Origin: Pinus tabuliformis
Lineage: Eukaryota > Streptophyta > Pinopsida > Pinales > Pinaceae
DNA: 64,000 bases
Direction: 5' to 3'
Assembly: GCA_031772625.1 (NCBI GenBank)
Contig: CM062813.1
Span: 692,550,420 to 692,614,419 of the forward strand
Part shown: piece after piece, positions 45,566-55,797 of the stretch
How the letters are laid out: each line of letters begins with the position of its first letter
How positions within the stretch are numbered: the first letter of the stretch is position 1
Translations under genes and position numbers: made by a program
Notes under the pieces: model-generated
The model's input: only the letters and a program-made list of their open reading frames with translations
Databases searched by the model: none
What the model was told of the DNA's origin: nothing

Positions 45566-46094
45566 ATAATAAACACTTTCTAAATTAAAGTCTCAGCCAC
45601 TCCAGAAACAAGATATCAAAATGCATATGCTTTTGTTTTCATCTCTGCCATGAATGAGCTGCTAGCAATGATATTTATGGGGACCTCTTTTAGTAGAGAA
45701 TTCCTGCTTCCCCAGACTACAGAAAAACACACCCCATGTAATGTGTAAATAACCATCATGGTGTTAGCTACCCATATGTTTTGATAGGGTGAACTTATTT
45801 TGATGGTAAATTCGAAGAATATCTTGAAATTCGATGGATAATAAGAAGATAATATAACAATTTCTGAATAATACTGCTCTTTGTTTTGATAAGCTGAACT
45901 TATTTTGATTGTAGATTTGAGAAATATCTTGAAATTTTAAAGATAAATTTGAATTCTTAAATATTTTCGAAATTTACAATAAAAATAATTATTTTAATAT
46001 AAAAATATTTAATACGAGTATAGATTTAGATTTAAATATTATATTGTTTTATTCAATAAAATTATGCATGAATTTATGTGGATTATCGAAAGTC
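45566..46094. other. spacer
   Basis: AT-rich. It contains a short repeat pair (GAACTTATTTTGAT near 45792 and 45896, each followed by AATATCTTGAAATT). No upstream FRO exon is seen. Confidence 0.4.
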
Positions 46095-46510
46095 ACTATT
46101 TCATAAACAAAGTCATGACACCATGCACTTTATATTTATATATCCATTAAATGTCCAAATCTACAATACACATAGCAAAGTCATAACTCCATACACATTA
46201 GATGCACTTCATATTTATATTTCATAAACAAAGCCATGACTCTATGCACTTTATATTCATATATTTATTAGATGTCCAAATCTACAATACACAGAGCAAA
46301 GTCATAACTCCAATATTTCATAAACAAAGTCATGACTCTATACACTTTATATTTATATATCTATTAGATGTCCAAATCTACAATACACATAGCAAAGTCA
46401 TAACTCCACTCCATGCACTTTATATTTATATATCTATTAGATGTCCAAATCTACAATACACAGAGCAAAGTCATAACTCCAGATGCACTTCATATTTATA
46501 TACTCATTAG
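46095..46510. repeat. minisatellite, about four ~100-bp units
   Basis: Units carry TTTCATAAACAAAGTCATGA, GCACTTTATATTTATATAT, TTAGATGTCCAAATCTACAA and AGCAAAGTCATAACTCCA in this order; the third and fourth copies lack parts. Clear starts near 46100, 46220, 46315 and 46405. Confidence 0.85.
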
Positions 46511-47076
46511 ATACTCAATATAACCTTGAAATAAGCTCAGGATTAAGACAAACACAATCACCTTGATACCATGATTAAAATGAATAGAGAAAACTATCAG
46601 ATATATGTTAAATCAGATCTGAGGCAATATCACACAATATCAGTAGCCCCTGGTTCTTGGAGAAAATGATCTCAGAAATCAAGCTAAACTGTTTGGGTTA
46701 TCGGTTCATATCTAGGACGTTAAATCATCTAGGATTTGTTTCTGGTTTTATCTCCACCCAGGATTTGTTCCTAGTTTCATCTCCACCTTGTCAATACAAA
46801 TTCAATTTCTACAATTTCAAAGCATCCAAAAATTTACATATAGTTTTATGGCATTTTTTAATTAAATAAAAAATATATATTAATATAATATATTAATATA
46901 TAGATTAGAGACAAAACTAACAAAGAATTTATTTATAAAGAAATATTAATAAACAATTATAAAACATAAAACAATTGGGTTATATTATTATTATTATTAT
47001 TTAATTTTAAGGTCACTGCTTAGCGAGACACTAAATTGGTGTATAAGACTTTATTGTTTATAGGACAAAGAATCCA
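46511..47076. other. AT-rich spacer
   Basis: Nothing recognisable; a small direct repeat AGGATTTGTT(T/C)CT(G/A)GTTT(T/C)ATCTCCAC occurs at 46731 and 46760. Confidence 0.4.
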
Positions 47077-47289
47077 CCTCCTCGCAGCAATTTGACTGAT
47101 AAATCTAAAAAACCATACATACTCTACCCTTGGTTTTAAACTTGTGACTTCTTAAGAGAAAACACATACTCTTAAAAAACACCGAATTTATAAAAAAAAT
47201 TACCCACAAATACAAATTCTATCACATTTACAATTCCTTTAGCCCCACATCAATGATCACTCTATGTCCACTTTGTGAAACAACAAATA

Positions 47290-47335
<46 letters not shown>

Positions 47336-47640
47336 ATTTAAACTCCATTGGCTTGATTATGCTAAGTTCCATTCCACCTCCTGGCAGCAATTTGACTGAT
47401 AAATCTAAAAAACCATAAATACTCTAGGCTTAGTTTTAAACTTGTGACCTTTTAAGAGAAAACACATACTCTTAAAAAAACACCCAATTTACAAAAAAAA
47501 ATTAACCACAAATACAAATTCTAAAAAATTTACAATTCCTTTAACAGCACATCAATAATCACTCTATGTCCACTTTATGAAACAAGAAATAAAAAATATA
47601 TATATATATATAAACTCCATTGGCTTGACTATACTAAGTT
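47077..47640. repeat. ~300-bp tandem duplication ending in TA microsatellites
   Basis: The unit starts CCACCTCCTCGCAGCAATTT (47077) and recurs as CCACCTCCTGGCAGCAATTT (47376). Each copy ends with a (TA)n run followed by AACTCCATTGGCTTGA. Copies differ by scattered substitutions. Confidence 0.85.
47294..47333. repeat. (TA)n microsatellite, about 40 bp
   Basis: Uninterrupted TA repeat in the first copy; the second copy has a shorter run at about 47598-47612. Confidence 0.95.
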
Positions 47641-47699
47641 CCATGTACTGCTTTTATATATATACATAACTCCTCCAGTCAACCAAACAAACAATTTGG

Positions 47700-47965
47700 T
47701 AAAACCTCTTTGGCTTAACTGAGAAGTCCCAGATCCTTATTCTATCGGTATCGATATCTGAAGAAATTATACAATGAAGCAAACAATTTAACAATTTGAT
47801 TTAAACTTCTTTGGATTGACTACGATAAGTCCCACATCCTAATTCTACCCATATCAAGAAATCTGAAGAAATTCTACAATGAAAACAGACCATTTTGATT
47901 TAATCTTTTTTGGCTTCACTATGAGAAGTCCCCGGTCCTAATTTTATCAACATCAAGAAATCTGA
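47700..47965. repeat. three-copy ~100-bp tandem repeat
   Basis: Units contain CTTTGGCTTAACTGAGAAGT (or variants), a TCCTAATTCTA stretch and ATCTGAAGAAATTATACAAT. Starts near 47705, 47805 and 47905. Confidence 0.7.
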
Positions 47966-48040
47966 AAGAAATTATCCGTGTATCCAAAGGCTGGTGTGCT
48001 TGTTTTCTTTTCCAAAAGAAGCCACAGTTTGGTCCAGAAT

Positions 48041-48330
48041 TTAGTGGGTCTCGATCCAAATTGAAACCCAGTCGGAGAATATCACCAGCAAAAGCGCCTT
48101 AAAAACCAAGAAAATTATGGGCTTTTTACAGTTACACCATGCCTGATCAAGTTCCCCAGAAATAAAAATATACACACGTAATATAGCCCTCCTCAGATCA
48201 GAAGATACATTCATAGATAATATAGGCAGAATATCCTTGATACTGTTACAAAAGAAGAGCTTCAATTCCTTCTCTTGTGGACCTACAATCCTAACCGACC
48301 GAATATCGTATTTGAGAAATCACTGCGCAA
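48041..48330 (-). other. unrecognised open stretch, possibly part of a gene
   Basis: On the minus strand one frame reads RIVGPQEKELKLFFCNSIKD, then SSDLRRAILRVYIFISGELD. This looks protein-like but matches no family I can name, and an in-frame TGA lies just upstream (near 48325). It is listed because its composition differs from the surrounding AT-rich DNA; it could equally be chance. Confidence 0.25.
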
Positions 48331-49974
48331 TACACTTTTCCATATTTGTTCATTCTGAATTGTTGAACCTGCGGTGCACAAATCCATGATTTTGAACTGA
48401 ACAGAAGCCAAAGTGCACTACACATAATTCACCCAAAATGGGCAGAATAGAGACCAAACTATACTAGATTTTTATGGATTCAAAAGGATTGTTTTACCAG
48501 TATATGAATCCTCCACATCCCACTAAGCCCAAGTGGTACAGCATCAGCATCTTTATTCTCCACCGCAGAAGAAACCTTTAAAAAGCCTGGCACTGATTTG
48601 TTTGTATACCTGTATGGATTCGGATTTCTTTCTTGTCTATGTGTATTGCGGCATATATTTTGGGAGTAGTCTTTAACGCGACTTTTTGAAAGTCTTTCTG
48701 GCGATTTTTTCCGGTGAAAATCCGGCAGTAATTTATTGGAATCCAAGTTTGATAGCTAATTTCTGCACAATGAAACCGTCCCATGGGTTTTTCAGGGTGC
48801 TGAATCCGAATATGCAGTTAAAAAACCATTTTAACTGCAACAAATCATGATTTCATCTCAATTTCTTCCGCCGGATTCCGTCACCGGAATCTCAAAAAGT
48901 TATTTTGCGTGTTAAGTTGAAAGTAGTTTGCTCCATTTTTTATGATGTATTTTTCTTAATTTAATTTATTGTTTTTTATCTTTTGGAAAATTTATCATAA
49001 TTTAGTAGTTAAATTAACAGTAATGATACTCATTTCTGACTACTATTTGTTAATGTAGGTTGACTCATTACTTTTATTCAAGGAAAATCATGCCCCTGCA
49101 ATAACTCCCTGGTGGTCAGTAAGGGGCAGACTTTCACTCTTACTAGATGCTTCTTACCCTATTTCCTTAAGTCGAAGAAGACAAACTCTTAACCAAGCAG
49201 AAGCAATTTTAGGACATATTAGAGGCCCTCATTAAATTTAATGTTATGGAACATTTGAATGATGAGAACAGTTTTTGTTTGTTTGTTTATTTGTTTTTTT
49301 TTTATTCATGAATTTAATTAAGCAAAGTTTTTCAATAGAAATCACTTAATTCATTATGAATCACAAAATCTTGAATATAGAAATTCATGAATTTAATTAA
49401 TTTAAAAATTGTTTTTATTTTTGAGTGTATAAATAATTTTAATATTATTAATCATTTATTTATTTGTTTTCTTTTTTTATTCATAAATTTAATTAATTTA
49501 AACTCTGTTTTTGTTTATAAAACTATAAATAAATTTAATGGTACTAGTCGTTAAAGAATTTCAAGAAATTCCTACCAAATTTCAATCAAAAAATTATATA
49601 TATTAAAAAAATACTATTAGATAATAAAAAAAACTGAGCTCATGATGTACTTTTGTTAGTTCAATAATAAATCATACCCGTCTGGAATAGAGGAATGGAA
49701 GTCCTCGTACGGATGGATAACACTAATATGTCTATATTAATTGTATTATTATATGGAGTTGTTTTTAGTGTGATTTTTTAGATTTTTTGGTATTAGAATT
49801 AGGTGGAAAAAATCGAGGTGAAATCTTTATTTGTGTTATTTAAATTGGTTTTTTGACTGTATATATGGATTCACCAAAGATTGAGGAGTCCAGACAAACT
49901 ATAATCTGGAGACATTTATTTTTCTTTTGTTAGCTGTTGCTTGCATTGTGGAGAGAAATGGTAAACTCATTCAA
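48331..49974. other. AT-rich spacer
   Basis: No gene seen. The short minus-strand frames near 48480-48784 have no recognisable domain. 49250-49560 is nearly all A/T with long T-runs and three variants of a TTCATGAATTTAATTAA stretch. Confidence 0.4.
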
Positions 49975-50250
49975 ATGTCCATCTACTTTAAAATGTTTAT
50001 GGGGTTTATTGCAGTGTTTTTCTTAATTATCCCAGCCCACGGCGGTGGTGGTGTGATAGCTTCGGGTGTGTCAGACTTTAATTACCATTGTAATACGAAT
50101 GCGCACTACAAAACGGGTGGTGATTATCCAAAAGACACACCTCTTAGTTAATGGTGGTATTTGCTAAGATCAAACCACAAAGTTGAAGGCGCTCAGAGGA
50201 TATGCTTGGCCATTGGGCTTATCAGTGTCCTGTGCGAGGATTGACTCAAT
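49975..50250 (+). pseudogene. Gnk2/DUF26-like cysteine-rich secreted protein fragment
   Basis: From ATG 49975 (MSIYFKMFMGFIAVFFLIIP) a signal peptide is followed by GVSDFNYHCNTNAHYKTGGD, which resembles the N terminus of ginkbilobin-2-type antifungal proteins, abundant in conifers and ginkgo. After TAA 50150 the same frame continues NHKVEGAQRICLAI, then LCED*LN, where the family has a C-x8-C-x2-C pattern; a TGA sits at the last Cys position. The loss of spacing Cys, two stops and no C-terminal part indicate a pseudogene. The identification rests on motif order only and is tentative. Confidence 0.4.
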
Positions 50251-51337
50251 ATTTACAAATTGCTAGGCAATTATCTGGTTTTGAGTCTCCTCGTTTAGAT
50301 GGTGTTTAACTAAACAACACGTTTGGATCATGCTCCACGTATATGCGCACATTATCATCAAATAAACTGCATGGAGCTAGCTGCATCCGAACTACTTTGC
50401 ATGGCACATCGTCTTCCGCATAGGTTTATTTGACCAGGTTGGTAACATGACTATCTTTATGTCTTTTATTTGGAGATGCGTATGATATTTGATGCATTTG
50501 GATTGTGGTAGTCATATACATCGTCTGGGTTTAGGAATGTTCCTTCGTCTCTGTGTATGGATTATGTGGTCGGAGTTGAGCCACATTCTGGTGTTATTTG
50601 CTTTCTCCATCTATTTATTATATCGCATATGCACTACACACTACACATCTTCTTCTAGGCGTCCACATGCATCCAATCATTGAATCCTTTTTTTTCCATT
50701 GTTTACGTACATCTCTTGAGGGACATTCTGGTTTGGTCACTTGGGGGTACCTGCTCTGTACTAAGTTCACCAATCCTTTTTATATCAGTCAGCCCTACAA
50801 GCTTATTAGTTTTTGTTTGGGGGATATATGGTGGTCATGTAAAAGTTGTTTCTGTCTTTGCTGTTGTGTTGGTGTTTAACATTATCAATTTCTCGATTGT
50901 TTGAATTGGGCTTCTGGTTAATTTCCCCATTTCGAGCTGTATCACTTGGTTTTGGACTCTCTGTATTTTCTGGCGTATTTTACCGGTATATCCCCTTGTA
51001 ATTTGAATTATCGGGGTGGTAGGTGGCTATTATTTCATCTCATTGAATATGACACATGCCATATATTTTCTGCTGTATATAGGATCTGCCTTATATGTTC
51101 TGTGGGGTACCTCGAATTTCCATCCATCCTGATCTGGCTTTAATATTGTCTAACATTCCTTCTAATTCATATTTCGGGAGATGTTTTGACGGCGCTCCCA
51201 TAAGGGGTTTTATTCCTTATCTGTGCCTATCCCTATATGTTCGTGTTATATGTCAGTTTGTACTAGGATGTGGCATTTACAATAACTCTCCTAGCACGCT
51301 TTTCTATTTGCTGCATCTACCTTTTGTATAATGTATT

Positions 51338-52605
51338 TACTCTGCACATTGGCTACCTAAGGTGGTTGTCCGGTTTGGGGGGCTTTTCTTGTGGGGTCTC
51401 ATCGTACTGGGTGGTATAGATATTGACTCCGATACATCGGCACAGGAGGATTTCATCAAAGCCACCGTGGAGGCCGAGTCACATAGGTTAAATGGTAATG
51501 GGGGTGGTCGTCGTAGTGGCACACAATCACTTGATGGATGGCACACCATTCTAGGGGATGTGTCTGCGCCAGGTGGTGATCATGCATCCCTTGATCCGCG
51601 GGGTGGCACTCATGCAAAGCATGAACGACGATCTGGTCATCGGGTTCGCTCTATTAGGACAATGTCCCTGCCACCCGCACTAGTTTTTGATTTTGAGAAG
51701 TTGAGTGATCATATTACTAGCTTACAAAAACGTGCACTTGTTGGGCGTTGGCATTTCTCTAATAAAAGTGATTCAGTCATGAGATAATGGGTTGAGCAGA
51801 AGTGGAAGTCCATATTGGGTTATATGCTGACAGTTGTGAGGCTGCTTTGGGGCTGGTATAGTTTCCACTTCCTAAGTCAAGAAGACCTTCAGAATATTAA
51901 ATCTATTTCATGGGTCGACGGTCACGGTTTCCTGGAGCTTCATTCCTGGTATATTGGGTTCAATTCCCTTAATAACACCCCGCAGAATAAACTAATTTGG
52001 GTTAAGTTTCTTGTCTTGCCTATAGAGCTATGGACGAAATAGGCTTTGGAGGATATTGGTAACGTGATAGGGAAATTTAAATATGTTGATCCACGGTGCT
52101 TAGGGGCCCCTGACAAATGGGTCGCATGGATTCTTATTGAAAAAGAATATCGAGGGGGTTTCCTAGATCATATTGGTTTACACTGGGGGGAGACATATCT
52201 CACACAAAGGTTGGATTATTGGGGTGTACCCTTCCGCTGCTCTTACTGTCACCAAACTGGACATATTGTGGAAAATTTCCCGCGGCGCAGGGGTGGCAAA
52301 AATAATGGATGGAACTGTATGGGGGCGCTAAACAAGTTACAACAAGCTGATGCATATCTACGAGGTCAAGATCCACGTCGTCATTCAGGTACATATTATG
52401 GAACTCATCCTTCTCACTATTATGTACATGGTTCCTCACGTGATGGTATTTCCCCTGTCATCATCCCATCATCCCCTTTTTCTTCTGAGAAATTTGATCC
52501 CACTGGAATTCACTATCCTGGTCCGCCCATACGACCTCCATCCCCGGGTTATCTTTTTCCTGGCCATAATACCAACATGTTGAATCCGGCACATGATGTA
52601 CCATC
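51338..52605 (+). pseudogene. LINE G ORF1, first part (DUF4283 region and zinc knuckle)
   Basis: One frame with two stops, TAA 51785 and TAG 52040, both where Gln fits (CAA and CAG). It reads SLPPALVFDFEKLSDHITSL, then the DUF4283-like RNA-binding core (FHFLSQEDLQNIKSI, LHSWYIGFN, IWVKFLVLPIELWTK) and a zinc knuckle CSYCHQTGHIVENF in which the last Cys is Phe. A Pro/His-rich low-complexity tail follows until element D cuts it at 52605. ORF1 proteins bind LINE RNA. The true start is unclear; the frame is open from about 51338 but its first Met in a good context is not obvious. Confidence 0.7.
52601..52605. other. target-site duplication of element D, left copy (CCATC)
   Basis: CCATC precedes the left LTR and recurs at 60601-60605 after the right LTR. 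Confidence 0.9.
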
Positions 52606-52830
52606 TGTTATAGACATTTTTGTGCCTTACAGCTCTAAGCATGAAATGTCCATAAACCAAGGGATCTTAAGTCCCTAAAAGTGTTGTTCCTACCCCTAGA
52701 GGAACAAGGTCAATCAATTACAGCTTCTCCCAGAAGTTCTCCACCAGAAACTGCTCAGAAACAGTCAAATCAGGATCATTTCAGCTGCTCCACTAGCTAC
52801 TTGCGTTGCATAGCACCCAAGTACACTAGC

Positions 52831-52852
52831 TAGGTGCGTTGCAACGCACCTA
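52831..52852. promoter_or_regulatory. 22-bp perfect palindrome in the element D LTR
   Basis: Half site TAGGTGCGTTG followed by its exact reverse complement. It is unchanged in the right LTR at 59783-59804. It lies about 220 bases before the TATA-like box; possible protein-binding site (inference). Confidence 0.7.
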
Positions 52853-53074
52853 AATGCACTACCAGGGTGTGCTGAGCGGGAAATGACAAATGGCAGTGCC
52901 ATTCCGCGAGGTGGAAAGACAATGGAAGCTTCCAGAATCTTCCCCCATGACACTTGCCTCACTGAGTTCGACCAAGGATGAGTAAGAGGCTCTCAGCCTC
53001 CAAGTGGAAGCAAGAACTGACAGAGAGAAGCCACAAGTCAAATCATAAGCTGACTCATCCTCTCTGCATACATC

Positions 53075-53080
53075 TATATA
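53075..53080 (+). promoter_or_regulatory. element D LTR TATA-like box
   Basis: CTATATATGGATCC context in U3; also in the right LTR at 60027-60033. Confidence 0.45.
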
Positions 53081-53651
53081 TGGATCCCTCATCCCAGAGA
53101 TCCGGAGGCTGGAATTTTGTACTTTGCAGAGAATTGCTGTTGGTTTTGAGATTGAGATTAGTGCATTGGGTGATTTATGCTTTGTTGGAGGTGAAGAAGG
53201 GACTCCTTTGCTGGGAGGTTGATGCTGGATCGGGACTCACTTGGTTGTATCTCCTCCTGGATTTTCTTGTGATATCAATAAAACTATTTGAGTTTCTCCT
53301 ACATGCTTGTGTATCAATGATGTTTTGTTATATTTGCATGTTTAGCTTAAATCTAATCCTAAGCTATTTATGAATGTAAATATATGTCTTTGTGTAGTTT
53401 TCCTCTTCTGTGATCTTGCAGGAACTTGGTGAAGCTGGGCAAGTAAGGGAGCAAGTAGCTGGAAGCTGTCAAAGAGAAGAGAGATTGGATCAAAGGACTA
53501 GCGAAAGACACAGGTTGGTTCATCCTATTCCTCTTCGTTTACAATTCATAAAGAAGAATACGAAAGTAGTTTTCCTTGTTTGTTGCTAAGGCACTATCAC
53601 ACCTTAGTGGGATAGGGGTGTTCTGAGTAGACACTTTTCCCAACAACAAAA

Positions 53652-54614
53652 TGGTTTTATCAAAGAGATTTTAACCTATATCTGGCTGCAGCAGATACAA
53701 CCATCGCAATGGTTTTAGTTCAAGAAGTCGATGGAATTGAACATCCTATATATTATTTAAGTAAAAACTTAAATGATACAGAAAGCAAATATTCTTACGT
53801 GGAAAAACTGGCGCTTGCAGCTGTTCAAGCGATACAAAGATTTTGACACTATGTCCTCGTTCGGAAAACTACCATTCTGTCTGATTGCAACCCCATGACT
53901 TATATATTGTCGCGACAGTTGCTGGGGGGAAAATATTCGAAATGGATAGCGATCCTTCAAGAGTTTGATTTGGAATTCGTAAAATCCAAGTCAAAGAAAG
54001 CTCTAGTTTTTGCAGAATTATTATGCAATCTCCCATCATCGTCCAACGATGAAACATCCGAAGAATCAATCGTGGATGAAAATTTGTTTCTGATATCTAC
54101 AAGCAATGAGTGGTATGGAGATATAATAATTTATCTCCAAACCCAAAAGTTTAGGCCTAACACCTCTCACTCTGAACAAAAACATATTCGATACCAAGCA
54201 AAAGACTACATGATCGTCGGTGATACACTTTACCGTCGTGGTATCGATACAGTTCTGAGAAGGTGCCTCACCCATGAGGAAGCCGAAAAAGCCCTGAATG
54301 AGTGTCATTCAGGGGTCTGTGGGGGGCATCAATCTGGATATGCTACAGCACAAAAAATCTTACGAGCATGATACTTCTGGCCAACGATGTTCAAAGTTTG
54401 CATAACCGCAGTCAGAAGTTGCCATGCTTGTCAAATTTTTGATAGCAAAACCAGAAGACCACCCGCACCTCTACAGCCAATAGTTGCTGTTGGGCCGTTC
54501 GCCAAATGGGGCATCGATTTCATGACATGTAACCCCACCTCGACCGGGGGGCATGGGTATATCATAGTCACAGTTGACTATTTTACCAAATGGGCCGAGC
54601 GATGCCTACATTAG
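53652..54614 (+). pseudogene. pol: element D RNase H and integrase N-terminal part
   Basis: Frame opens immediately after the LTR: FNLYLAAADTTIAMVLVQEV, HPIYYLSKNLND and YVEKLALAAVQAIQRF, the gypsy RNase H with its DTT aspartate, YVEK glutamate and SDCNPMTYIL aspartate. TGA 53844 replaces an expected CGA and TGA 54369 lies at the start of the integrase finger segment. The finger is visible (CHSGVCGGHQSGYATAQKIL, SCHACQIF), then the first catalytic Asp in KWGIDFM and VTVDYFTKWAE, after which a one-base shift ends the frame at TAG 54612. The opening TGGTTTTATCAAAGAG could be a decayed tRNA-Met primer site fused to RNase H by deletion. Gag, protease and RT are absent. Confidence 0.8.
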
Positions 54615-55114
54615 ATAATACTGGTGAAACAGCCGCCCTTTTCTTTTTCAATCATGTAGTCACCACATCGATAAGGAATGCGACCGGGTTCACACCCTTC
54701 CAACTGATATATGGCCTGGAAGCAGTCTTACCAGTCCAGTGCAAAATCTTGTCTCTTAAACTTGCAATCGATCTCCTCCCCGGAACTTCAGAAGAAGAGG
54801 CTCGTTTCTTGGAATTAATCCAATTGGATGAAACCCGTCGTGATGCCGCTTTAGCTAACGAAGCCCATAAGAAACGAGTCAAGGCGCAGTTCGACAAAAA
54901 TGTCAAACCCCGTGTCTTCTCAGAAGGTGACTTGGTCTTGCTTTACGACCAAGAATCCGATAAATTGGGAGCAGGTAAATTTAAGTCTTTATGGATGGGC
55001 CCCTATATTGTTAAACGAGTGTTAGCAAAAGGAGCCTACGAGTTAATGGATTATGACGGAATTCCACTGGCGCAACCTCGTAATGGGTTGTACCTCAAGC
55101 GTTACTATGCTTAA
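54590..55114 (+). pseudogene. pol: element D integrase C-terminal part with core deletion
   Basis: Second pol frame: PTLDNTGETAALFFFNHVV, then a direct jump to TSIRNATGFTPFQLIYGLEA. In intact relatives about 100 residues with the second Asp and the Glu of the D,D-35-E triad lie between these, so the catalytic core is deleted at about 54665. The remainder is well kept: LIQLDETRRDAALANEAHKK, VKPRVFSEGDLVLLYDQES, MGPYIVKRVLAKGAYEL and PRNGLYLKRYYA, ending TAA 55112. The long open end suggests recent decay. Confidence 0.85.
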
Positions 55115-55201
55115 ATAGTAACCAATATGCTTTTGTTGTATTTTGTTTTCGCTAAAGTGTTCGTTTTGGTCGAGTAATCCACCTTTTTACATTTATTGCA
55201 G

Positions 55202-55627
55202 ATGTCAAACCTTTTGGAGACATGTGTTGGATATGCCGACGGAGCGAGTCGTAGTTCGCGGAACCTGTCCTCCGCAGCCTGGGCCATTTTTGATCCAAGC
55301 GGCGAGTTAGTAAGTTTCAGAGGTGTATGTATTGGTCAATCAACGAATAACATCGCTGAGTATAGCGCGTTGATAGAACTTCTCTCTGATGCCATCACCC
55401 ATGGTATACACCGACTAATCGTCAGGCTAGACTCACAACTCGTAATACTTCAACTCAATGGTATGTATTCCGTCTGAAACCCAGCTATTTATCGCATGTT
55501 CCTGAGGGTTAAGATTTTGGAAAGACAATTTGATCTTATTCAATACCAACATATTTCCAGAAACTTAAACACATTAACCGACTCATTAGCAAACTATGTG
55601 TTAGATAGACATTTGCAACATGTATAA
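55202..55627 (+). pseudogene. element D additional (archaeal-type) RNase H downstream of integrase
   Basis: From ATG 55202 (MSNLLETCVGYADGASRSSR) an RNase H fold reads YADGAS (first Asp), STNNIAEYSALIELL (Glu), VRLDSQLVILQLNG (second Asp) and, after one TGA at 55475 where the family has Trp, NTLTDSLANYVL (last acidic residue). All four catalytic positions are visible, so only the TGA disables it. This type of domain was acquired by Tat elements in addition to the ordinary RNase H. In typical Tat elements it lies between the first RNase H and integrase; here it lies 88 bases after the integrase stop as a separate ORF. A strong acceptor-like stretch (CTTTTTACATTTATTGCAG) directly precedes the ATG, hinting at a spliced message. 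Confidence 0.8.
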
Positions 55628-55797
55628 AAAGAAACACATCATCAATGTTTTACATGTGGATCATATAGCTCAACTAGAATAAAACCCGGAAATCAAAATA
55701 TATATATAGCTGTTTATGGTTTACATATAATGTTCTGTAACCAAGACAAAATCGGTCACATGACCTAAAAACTCAAAATGCTAGGGGGCACCCTAGT
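55628..55797. other. gap between convergent ORFs of element D
   Basis: About 170 bases separating the additional RNase H (plus strand) from the antisense ORF (minus strand). Nothing recognisable beyond a short (TA) run near 55701. Confidence 0.4.

Larger units (their letters stand above)
52606..53648 (+). repeat. element D left LTR (1,043 bp)
   Basis: Begins TGTTATAGACA, ends CCCAACAACA. TATA-like TATATA at 53075-53080 and AATAAA at 53277-53282 give U3/R/U5 landmarks. Confidence 0.93.

Noticed and set aside
46095-46510. CRISPR-like array
   Set aside because: Repeats are ~100-bp tandem units without unique spacers, in a plant genome; it is a minisatellite.
52978-53373. 131-codon frame repeated at 59930-60325
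   Set aside because: It lies within the two LTRs of element D, overlaps the TATA-like and AATAAA signals, and its duplication is due to the LTR pair.
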